This document shows, piece by piece, positions 10,701 through 23,600 of a stretch of 64,000 bases of DNA. Source of the stretch: Enoplolaimus lenunculus (taxonomy: Eukaryota; Nematoda; Enoplea; Enoplida; Thoracostomopsidae); assembly GCA_030248215.1 (NCBI GenBank), contig JASANG010003767.1:124001-188000 (forward strand). The letters are read 5' to 3'. The translations under genes were made by a program, and so were the position numbers. Position 1 is the stretch's first letter, and each line of letters begins with the position of its first letter. The notes under the pieces were generated by a model. It saw only the letters and a program-made list of their open reading frames with translations. It had not been told where the DNA came from and ran no database searches.

Positions 10701-13700
10701 GCGGAATCAAGTAAATTAAATTTGATTTAAGAATCGTGTCAAAAATAAAACGATATTTTAAACACTTTTAGCGTTTTCACCAATGGCTTTCTAGACGCTT
10801 TTTTGTAAGCTAAAATACTCCCAAAATAAATCGCTTGTGCCGAAACTAATGTTTATCTCAGATGTTTTTGTATATTTTTGTGACATTTTATACTCTGAAA
10901 CTTCTATCGACACGTTTGTTTGAAACCCTGCCCCATATTCTCAAATGTGTGTAGCACTTATCACCAGTTAGTTATAGGTTTTCAAACTCACAAAATGTTG
11001 CAGTTGCAACTGTCAAAGTTTGCAAAGAAATAGAGTAAATCAAATATGAAAACTGTGATGAATTCCCGAGATCTCCGTGCAGTGATTTGAAAGTTTCAAG
11101 CACTGTCACCAATTGGTAATAGGTGCTACACACATTTGGGAATACGGTCAATTAGCTCAACTATAATCATCAATGTTACAGTCATTTCAAATATCGGACT
11201 TCGCTTACCCTTGATCGATAATTGTAGCTCATAATTGTTTCAATATCATATTTTTTAAGTTAAATTTTATTTAATATTTAGAATTTTATTTAATGTTTAG
11301 AATTTTAGTCTCGAAAATTTTGAATACAATTAGAATATTCATAAATGTAACCGTAATTAAACATTATTACGGGTACATATTTCCAGGTTGCTAGCTTACA
11401 ACAGTATCCTGCTATAGTAGTTCTTTTTAATTCGAAATAAACTTTTTGATAAATAAACATAACCTGTAGCGGGCTCACTTTGCTATTGGGGCTAAAAGCT
11501 TTTCACGAGGCGTATACAAGACGGTTTCGATGGCTTACCAGCAAGGTATAAAATTTTCTAAAAAAGCAAAATTCTCCCAGGGGGGGATGAATCCTCCTGA
11601 CCCCCTCTGGGTACGGGCCGGTGACTATATATGTTATTGGTCTTAGTTAACAAGGACTCAGGCCGGATTTTGCTTCGCGACGACATAAGTTCCACGTAAA
11701 TATTTTTGTGTGCGAGCGAAAATTTTTTGACCTCTAAAATCCCTCACGTTATTTCAATGCTTTATTTTTCTGTCTCCAAAAGTTTCAAAGAGGATATATC
11801 TCCCCTAATTTCTCTCCGACAAATATATACGCAGACAGGTTTAAATTACTATAAAATATCTCAGTCAAAAATTTTGCAATCGCAGCCAAGGAAAATGCAA
11901 AGCCCCTATACAATATCTCAGTCAAAAATTTTGCAATCACCAGCTGGCGATAGTGCTGCACACATTCAAGAATACAGGATCTAGACTTATTATACCAAAA
12001 AAATCGTGTAAATTGCGTGTGCTAACTTACTGTAGTGACCCGAATAAGAGTGGGTAATATAAGGGGGTTCCCATTTTGAGTCCAAATCAATAGGAGTCCA
12101 TATCTCTAATAAGAGTCCGTGAGCGAATGGAGTCCCTAATCAGAGTCTATAAATGTCAATTACCCCTATTTGTAGTGCATAAATGAATCCAGGACCAAAT
12201 GAAGTTGAGTTCGAAAGTAGACAGAAAATAAACTCAACAACAATAATGCCAACCCTGCAACACAAGCCTTCATCTCTGCATCAAACTACGAGATTTAGCT
12301 AATAATTTATGCAAAACTATGCAACAGTTTACACACATATTCAAACGAAGCTATCTGGTTAATGTTAAATTGAGTAAAATGTTGAATTTAAGTTGAACAT
12401 AACACCATCTCTAATAGGATCAGCTAATTTTCAATTTTAATTATAAGTGAAATCTAATAAACTTTGGTTGAAAAGTCTTTTATTCGCCAATTCAGTAGAC
12501 GTAAATTTACCCAAATCTTTCCCCATTACCAAATGACAACTCTTCAATTGTGTTCCGAAACTTTTAGCTACCATGACCCCCGTGACCTTATATTCACGTA
12601 ATATTAAGCAAACCATAGTCTACCCCATACCCCCCTGGGTGAGTTTTCAATCAATTTGTTAATAGAAAAGCAACGAAGCATAAACTCGTGACATGGAAAC
12701 TGTGTAAATTGCTTAAATGTTTATTTCCATCCTTAAAATATTCGGTAATTTAACGCGAAGCCTTGCAGCTTAAAAGCACTTTGAATTATAGTTTAAACAG
12801 CGTAAGCCATGGAACCGCATCTGTTTGTGACAGTATTAATAAACACGTCTCTTAAAAGCGGAATACGGTGAAATTGTTCTCCCAAATTTTGTTCATTTGC
12901 TGCCGACCTGCGAAATCAACCGTTCGGAGGCGTGGAAGGTTTTAAAACAAACTAAGAGAGTTTGAAGTAAATCATAAAGTCGTTTTGAGTACTTGCAAGT
13001 TATTCAAAACAATTTGAAAAATTAAAGTTCTGTTCCTATTTTGAGCGGTTAAATGCGGGAAACCGGTAAAGTAATTTTGCACGAATAAAGGTGAGTAACG
13101 GGTAACGGAGTTTTACACGGATATACCCGTGGGTAAAAAATTAAATTTCCGCATGTAAAAAGCGCAGCGCAAGTAAATAAATCTTTACCCACTTATGCAA
13201 CGTTCACAATAAAAAATTTCATTTTGCCACCGAAAACATTATAAGATAAGGATAACATGTGTCAATTTTCAAAATTGTCATCAGTTAAATCTATCCTAAC
13301 GCAAAAATTGCGTTCACCCTACCTTAGTACTTGTCACAGCCCTATCCTAATACGTGTCACGGAGCATTTTGTAACATGCGTTAGGGTAGGGTTAACGCAA
13401 TTTTTGCGTTATGGTACGGTTAATGCATGACAATTTTAAAATTTGACAGATGTTAACCCTACCTAATAATGTTTTCGGTGGCAAAATCAAATCTTTTATC
13501 GTGAACGATGCGTTACACATTCTGTGTATTTTAATATTTTGTGATTGGCTTTCAAACAGGCGAATTATTTAAAGCCAGTTTCAAATCTTAATCAATTTAT
13601 GTGTACAAGTCAACTTGAGACAAATGATATGCAAAAAAATTTCAAAATTCAACCATTTTCCAACAAACGCTGGACCCTTTTACGTAGCTTGTAACCAACT

Positions 13701-13931
13701 GAAGATTATTAGCTATATGGTACCCTTTGAGACAATTATTGTAATATAAAATCAACAATAAAATAAAAATTAATTAAAAAACAATAAAAACAATTATATA
13801 AAAAGTTAAATAAATTAAATTTCTTACCTGTTGATCAGGAGAATTTTTATAATCTCCCGACTCAGACGATGACGAAAACGAGCATTGTGTTCGATCAAGT
13901 CTACCCCTCAATTCATTTGGGGAATTCAGTT

Positions 13932-13962
<31 letters not shown>

Positions 13963-14844
13963 TTGTTGTTGCGGTTGTTGCTGTTGCACGGAAGTTGTGT
14001 TGCGATGAGTTGCAGGTGTCGTCACTGACGATGATGATGATACGACCCCCAGAGTTGGAGTAATCGTTGACGACGTGACTCCTAAAGGGACCGTCACTGC
14101 ATTACAATTGGTCAATTGTACTGAACACGAGTCAACTGGGGGGACCCCTGGCCCATTTGTCGTAGGTGTACTATTTCCCCCTTGATTGGAGGGCACAGAA
14201 TGATTGGCGGTTGCACCTGAAGGCAGTACACAGCCCGTTGGTGCAATATCAGGCGACGAATGCAGTAACATATTGTAATTGTTATTGTTACTATTATTAT
14301 TATTGTCATTATTGTTGTTCATATTGTTATTGTTATTGTGGTTGTTGTTTCTGTTCGAACTAGCACTACTCGTATTATTGTCTAAAGGGCCACAGCCGCT
14401 GCCTGGTGATAACTGATCACTAGCAGTACTTGAATGACTTACGCCCGACACGCCTGGATAAAGTAGGGGTTCACCCCCTCGTGCCTGATTGCCCTGAGGT
14501 CCAATAGTATTTTCAACGCCCCCGTTTGGAGGTAAACCAACAGTTGTCGTCGCTGCCAATAGAGTTCCGGCAGGCGGAGTAGTAGGAGACGCCAAATTGC
14601 CTACTCCTGGTCCAGACGACGACGGACCTGGAGTACCGGCGGCGCTGCCGGGACCACCAGGTCCAACAGACCCAACAGGAGTGGTGCCTCCTAGCGCACC
14701 AGGAGGCAAATCGCCACGATCTTCGGCAACTAAATCAATTGGCATTTTTCCTTTGAGGCAGTTGATGTAGCGGTGACAAAAATTGTCGCACAGCTCGTGA
14801 ACCTACAAAACAATGATATTAACCGTAGAAAACAAAATATTATA

Positions 14845-14875
<31 letters not shown>

Positions 14876-16187
14876 TACAGGAGAAATAATACTGTATTTG
14901 CCAAAAGATTGGCTAATGCACTTCACCCAAACGTTGACGTATTTCCTGCATGAGAATATTTTCTATTTTACCAGACACTTCTGTTCAAGTTAACACTCGA
15001 ACAGAAAGGTCACACGAGTGGGACGCGTTTGCCGTCACCAGTCAGCTGTGAGCATGACACTCGAGCGCAAGGGTTCTCACGTCTTGTGAAGATTTTAACA
15101 ACACAAACGGTATTAAATTGTTAAGCAATTCGCATGCGTTGTGTATTGATTGCATGTCCACAATTTGCGATTAGTTGCTTGTAGTGCACTCTATGCAGGA
15201 AAAGAGTTAATTTTGCGGAGAGCTAAGAAAATGCGGTACTATATAATTGCGCAAATTCTGAGACCTTCAAAAAACTGAACATACAAACAGGAGCACAGTG
15301 CGTTTACTCTGAAATTTTGCTGTATTTTAAGGCTTTTCGCACTGTTGAGGAACTGATGAATAGCGACTACACGTATTTGAGAATACGGGAACTTAAATTA
15401 TATAACAAATTTTGTAAAGCTAATAAGCAAGTCGAAAACGCGTTTCAATAAATCTGAGCTGATTTTAACGGGTTTAGTTGGATGCCCTCGTGAGACAATA
15501 TTTTAACAAATTTTTTGCACATAATTTTTTCACCTTTTCTCAAGAACATCAAATTAATTGTTGATATCTATTATATAAATTAATTTGTCTACACTCTCAA
15601 TGCATTATCCACAATAATTTGCGTACGAGCAATATATACATACCGTAGAGCATTAATATTTTTGTTGTTTAGGTTTTTTGTTCATTTCCTGCGCCGAAAA
15701 ATGCACAAAATACACAAAATAAAACCCAAGGTTGATTAGAAGAAAAACGCATAATTATCGCATTTTTTGGCATCATTAAAAACCACATAGCTAGTGCATA
15801 TAATGTAGACGCATGAAACGAGAGTTGATTAAAATAATACGGCCAGCTAAGGTCAGTAAAAATTATACATAGAACCATAATGGAATGCTGCGTATATTAA
15901 GCTCCGATTCGATATCTAAACGTAAGTACAAATTGAACAGATATTTTTTGGGATTTTGGTTCAGTTTCACTGTGCTAAATTTTCTCGAACCTCAATTCGA
16001 AGCATTTAACGCCGCCTCCTCTCGTAAATCACAAATCATCTCAAATGTCAGGGTCATTCTTACATTCACCACAACTCCTGCGTTCGACGTCCCTGCTTCA
16101 AAATTTAACCTGCAATATTGTCTATGTCTACTTTTAAAAATTATATTAATACTCTTTTTACCTCTGCGTTTCCGTTAGCTTTAAGCA

Positions 16188-16273
<86 letters not shown>

Positions 16274-19200
16274 CAGTTGAAAGCCCCTCGAAAAGGTACA
16301 ACAGGGTCATTAGTTGTTAAGTTGTCTTTTGCTGGCAAGTAGAAATCGCAGAACTGAGCGAAGAGAGAAGCAATCGAATACAAATGGCGTAATTATCTTG
16401 AAAGTTTAGTTTGATGTGCGCTGTATTTTTTCAGCACTGTGTATTACAGCACTAATCACCAGTTGACGATACGTCTTGTCTCAATTTCGGAATACAGTCT
16501 GATATTAAGCTTCGAAATTATAGCACATTTTTCACATTTGATTTGTAATATTGTTATTTTTTTCGGCCAATGAAACAGTTCCACGCAACATACGATTGCA
16601 GCTTTAAAAACTGTAGCTTGGGTTTGAAAAATCTATGAAATACTGTGCCAGTGGCGGTATCCTGGTAAACGGTCTGTTTGGATGGAAACACAAGGACCCT
16701 ACGCTAAGATGTACAAAGTCACTTCCGCGGTTCTTAATAAATCGTAAAAATATTCGCCTGGGTTCTGTTAAGTTTTTTCTTAGACACCAATAACAATCTG
16801 TTTTCAGCTGTCTAACGCCAGCTCGTGTACTTAGTTCAGTTCGGAAGAAATTTAAAATTTAACCAAAAAATGCAAAGCCACCCTCAAATCTTATCACCCG
16901 AAATTTGCTTGGGTCAAGCCTGTCTTGTCAACTCATACAACGTTTCAGTGACTGCAGAAACAATTGAATTTACTATCTAATCTCGGTATGGCGTTGCTTA
17001 AATCGCACCAATCGCAGCGCTATAAAATTCAGTCGTTTACCGGTTTTCAGTTCAAAATCACCTATGGTTCAACGTAAGCCATCTGCCTGAGCCCATCCCT
17101 AAAATATCGGTGCTTTTATTGGCCTTTTGGACCTGATTACGGTACTTTAACCATTCTTCGCTAAACGCTGTACCTATATATATTTCTGCGGTTTTAATAT
17201 AGATAAAAGCCTTACAACCACACCTAAGTATATATCGTTTGAAAGTGTCCTATATACACTGGTTATACTTGTTTGTTTTAGCCATATCCTAAACAGCTAT
17301 ACCTAGGTATATATAGTTTAAACGTGCCCTATTTTAGTCATGGAAGCTCATTTGTTGCCGTAACCCGAAAGCGTAGCGAGGGTTCATAAGCGGGTGAAGG
17401 GTCAACCGACCTTTGTGGTTTTTGACCAGGAGTTGTCACTAATTAAGTGGTAACACAACAAACCGTCCAATTCAAAATTTGTTATCATAGATCGTAACCG
17501 TATCCAGCATACGCCCCAGGCCGCTTAGCTGACCCAAGCTGGTCGGTCACATGGTATATATTCCCGGTTCGAAGTCTAAGACAGTTTTGAAACTACAGTA
17601 ATCCATCAAAGTAGTAGGAAACACTCGAATTTATCGGCCCAAGAGCGTCATATAAGCGTGGAAAGTTTAGTCTCAAAGCAGGTGAAGGAAAAAACCTAGC
17701 AGCAGAGATGGGGGGTAGCCAGCGTTCAGATCAAGTAGAAATTTTGGATTCAAAACATTCAGTATCAATTTGGCCCATGTTACTTTAAGGGGCGTCCAGG
17801 TTTCTGATGGGTCCATGAAAAGGTAGGTGTAGATTCTAGATTATATACATTTTTTTGCTTAGGATTGGACTTAGGCTCAGGAACACATTTTTGCAAGGCT
17901 TAGGCTTAGGCTTAGAAATACGTTTAATCTACTGTTACGTCCCTTAAAGTATTAACATTGGCCATCAATTTTATGGCGGCGTTTACAAAGGCAATTAATT
18001 GTCCTGATAGGATGTACGGATTAAATCGACGTCATTTTCAACGAAAATTTTCCCTAAATCTGCATCTATCAGAGGAAAATATATATCGGAACTTTTTTTA
18101 TTTAGAAATCGTGTCAAAAATAAAACGCTTAATATCAAAATGTTTCACGACGAGATTTTAAATCATTCCACATTTCTTTGGTTGTTTTATAGCGGGCATA
18201 CGATTGAAATAACCTTTCCAAAGATGCCAACGTTTTTCTAGCAGGACCGATGCTCATTTTCCATTTCTGGCAACGCGACCGAACGTAGGCAACAAAATAC
18301 TATTAAACGATTAAAAAACAATTAATAAATTATCACGAACCTTTTCAAGTTCAAGCAGATGGAACCTCAGGACCTGTATTGCTTGGATCACCTGAAACAA
18401 TTAAAATATGAAATATTTAGAAAAATGTTCTGCAAAGTTACGTACTCTTATTCAAGTTATATGCAGTGGCTGTATTAATTAGCAACCACACATCTCAAAA
18501 TATCGCAATAAATATACATACTGCAATTTTTCGTTTTGCAAACGACTTAATTTGTTCTATTTTTTGCTTGCATAAAATTGACTAAAGAAGTCGCTATACT
18601 TTTGATGACGTTCGGCGCCGTCCGTTTATAATTTTTTACACTTGTATTGGAACAAACGCGCAGATTGTGTTACGCAAATTCTTGGCTCTGTGGCCAAGTT
18701 ATTTCGATCTGGTATACAGAACCCCGGACAGTATGGATCATCTTCTGTATTAATATGTGTCGGATTGCGCAAAAATTTGCAAAAAATATATTTCACTCAC
18801 AACTTGTTACAAATAATTATTTGTTACTTTATCCATGACCTTATGGGTTTTGTAGTATATAACTCTTACTAGATTATTATATTATATTATTGTATTTTTC
18901 ATTCATTAGCAACACCCTGACAGTATGTATAGTTCATTTTTTGACGAAAACTTCAAAAACGTAGTACAAATCAATCTTAATCAAACCACGGATTGCAATC
19001 TTTATTTTACATTATTTTACACGAATATATATATATACGTCGCCTATTTTTTACTCTGTACCGGCTTTTTCCGCCAAACCCCGCTACCATCAGTTCGGAT
19101 TTTATATTTTAATATATATACATTACGGTGACGGCAAAATGTTGCAAAAACGAGCGAAAATCAATCAAAATCAAATTTGAAATTCTAAATGTTGACAAGT

Positions 19201-20602
19201 ATGTGAGTTATTTTTGTCAAATTAAAATGTCAGTTTTAACTAAAGCATTATTCACACGTGCAAGTCTTTGCTGCGAGAATTTGCAGCTGTAACTTACACT
19301 TGCATGTTTAGTCCAAAATCACGTTAGAAAAACTTGCAGCTGCAAATAATTAATTAAAAATCATAGCTAGGAATTTAGTTCACATGTGTGAACAACCATA
19401 CAAGTTTGCTAAATTTACTGCGGCAGTTTTCTCATTGGCTGATAAAAAATGCTAGTTCTGCGTGCAATTTGCAGCTGAAAGTTCTCGCAGCAAAAACTTG
19501 CACCTGTGAATAGGGCTTTAAATTCATAAAACATCCAGCATCCGATATGTTTGCACTAAATGTACAAAGTCGGTGTTTCATAAATTTATTATTGGTTTTT
19601 TCTCAAATTATTTCAATTTTATATACAGATTATATGGCAATTTTTGAGTTCAGTAAATTTTTTTGAAATTTTTCGCAAATGCACAAATTCTTATTATAAA
19701 ATTAATTAACTTTTGAAATATTATAAAAGTTTTGCAATATATAAAATATATTTTTGAACGCACTAAATTTACGATAATTTTCGTCAGGCCACGTGTTTCG
19801 TTGAATTGACCATCCTTGTACACTGTGCTGCGCTATTCAATTTTACAGTTCAGACAGATCATTCCTCGAACTGAGGGCAACATCTTCGTTGGCAGAACCC
19901 CCCCAGTTTAAACTCAAAACAGATTAAAAAATGCTTTTAAATTAAATTATTAATACGTTCCACCATGTCATACCTACTTACTGCGTAAGCTCACTGTTTT
20001 CGTTCTGGCTTATATTGCAATTATTGCAATAAAGGATGCGTACGCTGCAATAACACTATTTCCTGCAACCATTTTGCGTTCACTTTCACATGCTTGCAAT
20101 GTACAACTCAACCAATGCGCCCAGTCCATTAAAATTTGCTAGAAACAGCTCCATTCAGCTCGTTTGGCCTTTGAACCAATCCTAGCTTTCTATCACTTAT
20201 CTTACCACAAACTATAGCAGGCCCCCTTGCAGAAGAATTCCCCCTACAGAGAGATATCTTGATCTTCGTTTAAGCTCATTGTTGCATCTCTACAATGACG
20301 TATCCTGCAATTCGCGTTTACAGCCGAAGACGCTAAAAAACGACTAAAATATTCATTCTTAACGAGATAAATAACCTAAAACTGATAGGGTTCGCCCCGC
20401 ATACCTTTGCTATCGACCGAGTCTACATTTCTATCCATACAAAATATATTAGAACAAAGCATTGGGTAGCATAAAACACAGCCAAAATATAAAAACTTCT
20501 TTTAGTTCACCCGCTGTATAGTGTGCGCGTTTATCCGTCGCAAACGATTAGATTTGTGATTTATTTTGACATTTTTCCGTAAAACTCACTATATTATATA
20601 TA

Positions 20603-20641
<39 letters not shown>

Positions 20642-23600
20642 ATATATATATATATCTCTATATATATATATTGATCGAAAGCGGTCCCATGGGTAAATCT
20701 GGATAGACGCTTCTCGTTGCAGTTTAAGCATTACGCTGGTAACGAGCGGCATTTCATTCCGAGTTAAGAGTAAACGAGTAGATAGAAGGAGCAAGGCGAC
20801 CGTAGCTCACTAACTGGAACCGAAATACCATTTTTTGGTTAACAAATATATATGCGTTGAAAAACCAATTCATTTGAGTCCAAACTGTAAAAACTGCTAC
20901 ATTAAGTGTGTCGTCGCTAACGAAAATCCTAGTTACACTTATGGCTTAAAGCTAAAGCTCTGTTCCGATTTACCCGAAGATTGGACTTTGAGTTCACGGC
21001 TGGAATTACGGCCGCTGACAGGGTTTATTTCTAATACACTGTAGGAAATGGACATATATCCGGGTGTGAACCCGACTTGTTGTATCAACCAAAGCGCCCT
21101 TGGTTCGACAGGGGAGCGTTAATATCTGTAAACGCTATTAGAATTTTGGCCATGTATAGAACAGGACCGGATCGTTTTCCCGGAGGGCTATAATAGAGTC
21201 AGTTTAAGCTTCAGACTAATTTTTGTGCTTAGGCTTAATCTTAGGCTTAGGAATATGCTTATACTACTGTTCCGGCCATGTTCTATACGTGGGCCAGAAT
21301 TTTGGTTCTGGTTATTTGTAGATGGGTGGTGCATTAATACATCCACCATCTGTATAGGCAGGAAAGGTCCGGTCCGGCGTCCGGTGCTCCGGTATACATC
21401 AATAATGGTCATATGACTGTGTCAAATATCAAAAGTATATTGCTCATACCAAGAGTCGATGATGACGTTTTGAGCCAGAGTTTGCAACTTCCTAAACTAA
21501 TGCATGGCATAAACAGTACCACCACGCGTTGCGTTTTGCTCAAACCCCCTTTATTTACGTGGGGGTCAACTGCATACCGAACGCAGCTTAAAATAATCTT
21601 ATATCAAGAATACAAACGAACAATGTTTAATTGCAAAAAGTATTTGTCGGCTTTTTAAAATTGAACACCCCGCAATGGATGGGGTAAGGAAAAAATGCAA
21701 CGCGTGTCGGGTACATTCTTCCGTACACAGAATGTATCCAGGTACATAGTCTTGTTAAAGTATGCATCATCCATTCGTGCTCACACTGAGGGAAAGTATC
21801 GGTAACACAAACATCGGCTTTGTATTTAGCCGGTAATGTGAATGTGTTTTCAAGCGTCACTAATTAAATTTTGAACATATGGTAATTAGAAACACAACAC
21901 ACATTAATATGAACAGTGCTAAAACTAAAAGCTCTCACACTAATGTTTATTTGTTTTCAAACGGAAACCTTTGAGCCCTATTCACACGTGCAAGATTTTG
22001 CAGTGAGAAACTTACAGCTGCAGTTTACACATGCAAATTTTATACAAAAACCGATTCAAAAAATATAACCTGTATCATATCATTAAAAGCTTAAACTGAA
22101 ATTGTAGCTTAACTAAACTTGAATACGAGTGTAAGTAAAACTTAAACAGCTGAACAGACTAACTAAACTAGAATTTTAACTTTTAGGTAAACTAAAGTAT
22201 TTTTCAGTTTAGGGCGAGTTTAAGCTAAACGTCTTTTTGGCTTAAGGAGTATTATATAAGTGCTGTTCAGAAACGATGTAGGTTTTTGGATTTCATTAAG
22301 TTTGGAATAACCTAAAAATATGTCAGATTTCTAGTGAGTTTAAGCGTAACTTATCAGTTAGGATAATTAATCTAGAAAGTTAGCTTAATACTCAAGATTA
22401 TGTTCAGCTTAAATCGAGAAAATTTAAGCATTTTAGACAGTAAGGTGCATTGACCTCATGTATAAGTTTCATTCCAGCACGAGCGTGTCGAGCGACTAAA
22501 AGTTTTCAGTCAAATACCCAGATGGTTATCCTACTCAGTGTAAATTTGAGTTTATTTCTCTAGAAATCTGCGGGTATATATCACCCGAAACTGCGTTTAT
22601 ATACCGCTCTGATTGTTCGCATTGATCCTAAACGTTAATGCACCCTCAATTCTACCCTCGCAGCACAATGAAATAATTCCCTGTCCGTCGAAATCTGTTA
22701 AATATTACCAGATATATGTCACAACAAACCGGTATATAATTAAATTAAGTATATCATATCTAGTCATTAACCTTTTATTAACATTATATAGTTCATTAGC
22801 TATCAATAGATTTGTTAATAAAAGGTAGAAGTCTACCCGGTTATATAGTATCATCGTAGAGTGACCAGCTTAACGATATTAGTTGATTAACGAGAGTCTA
22901 AAATGATCTAATACCCCGTATCCTTGGAAAGCCGCTTAGAGACGCGTGAAAATGCGGTCAGGTGTAGAATAATGCGCGAGCGTTCGCAGTTCGGTGACAA
23001 GCTGTCTGGTGCGAAATTGATATTATTTCAATTTACTTGCGGCGTCCAGGGTGGAAGATGTATATGTTGAACGGTGATATCGGAAAGCGTGTGTTCAATT
23101 AAAGTTTTCCCTACAAAGATCTAAGTTCAAGTTCTTCACCGTAACTTTTCTAGTTGATCCGATAAAAATCGCCTCGAAGAATGGGTGGAATCAAAAAAAG
23201 GGGCCCATGCAAAGATCAGGGGCGGAACGTTTTTCTGTGGGACTGCAATAGACTAAGCTTGAGCTTTAGACTAATTTTTGCTTGGCTTAGCCCTAGACTT
23301 AGGAATATGCTCGTTGTTACGCTTAGGCTTAGGTTATAGGCTTAAGCTTAGGCTTACAAATATGCCTATAATACTGTTCCGCCACTGTTCTTTATATACA
23401 TTGGCCAAAAAAGCTAGTTTACTATATAAAGATATTCTGAAAGCGTGCTGAATCGGCGAGTCAAAAATAATTTGTCAACTTGCTGGCTACGGTCGGCTGC
23501 AAAATAGTTTAAAATAAAGTTATACAATTTCAAAGTGATATCCAAACTATGCCTCTGCCTTGAGCTCGTTACAATACTGAGTTGAAACACTTGAATGTCT

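Larger units (their letters stand above)
9189..13827. other. Meis intron F-G (4639 bp)
   Basis: Holds the GGCC MITE (9505-9695), the TTAA MITE with tRNA-like module (9908-10167), the 4x57 array (10423-10649), an inverted-repeat element (10935-11146), a hAT-type MITE (11463-11621), a partial TA MITE (12030-12213) and an element with long inverted repeats (13198-13511). From 12220 to 13070 nothing specific was seen. Around 13080-13195 is a GCGGGTAAAAAGCGCAGCGC-like segment related to ones near 31620 and 51600. Confidence 0.6.
14803..18340. other. Meis intron E-F (3538 bp)
   Basis: Holds the AT repeats (14838-14876 and 16189-16267), the second TTAA MITE (14934-15206), a tRNA-like fragment (17517-17583) and a GGCC MITE (17772-17963). 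From 15210 to 16180 and from 16500 to 17500 no convincing feature was found. Confidence 0.6.

Noticed and set aside
16118-16342. 74-codon frame with Tyr-Ile repeat
   Set aside because: Translation of the (AT)n microsatellite.
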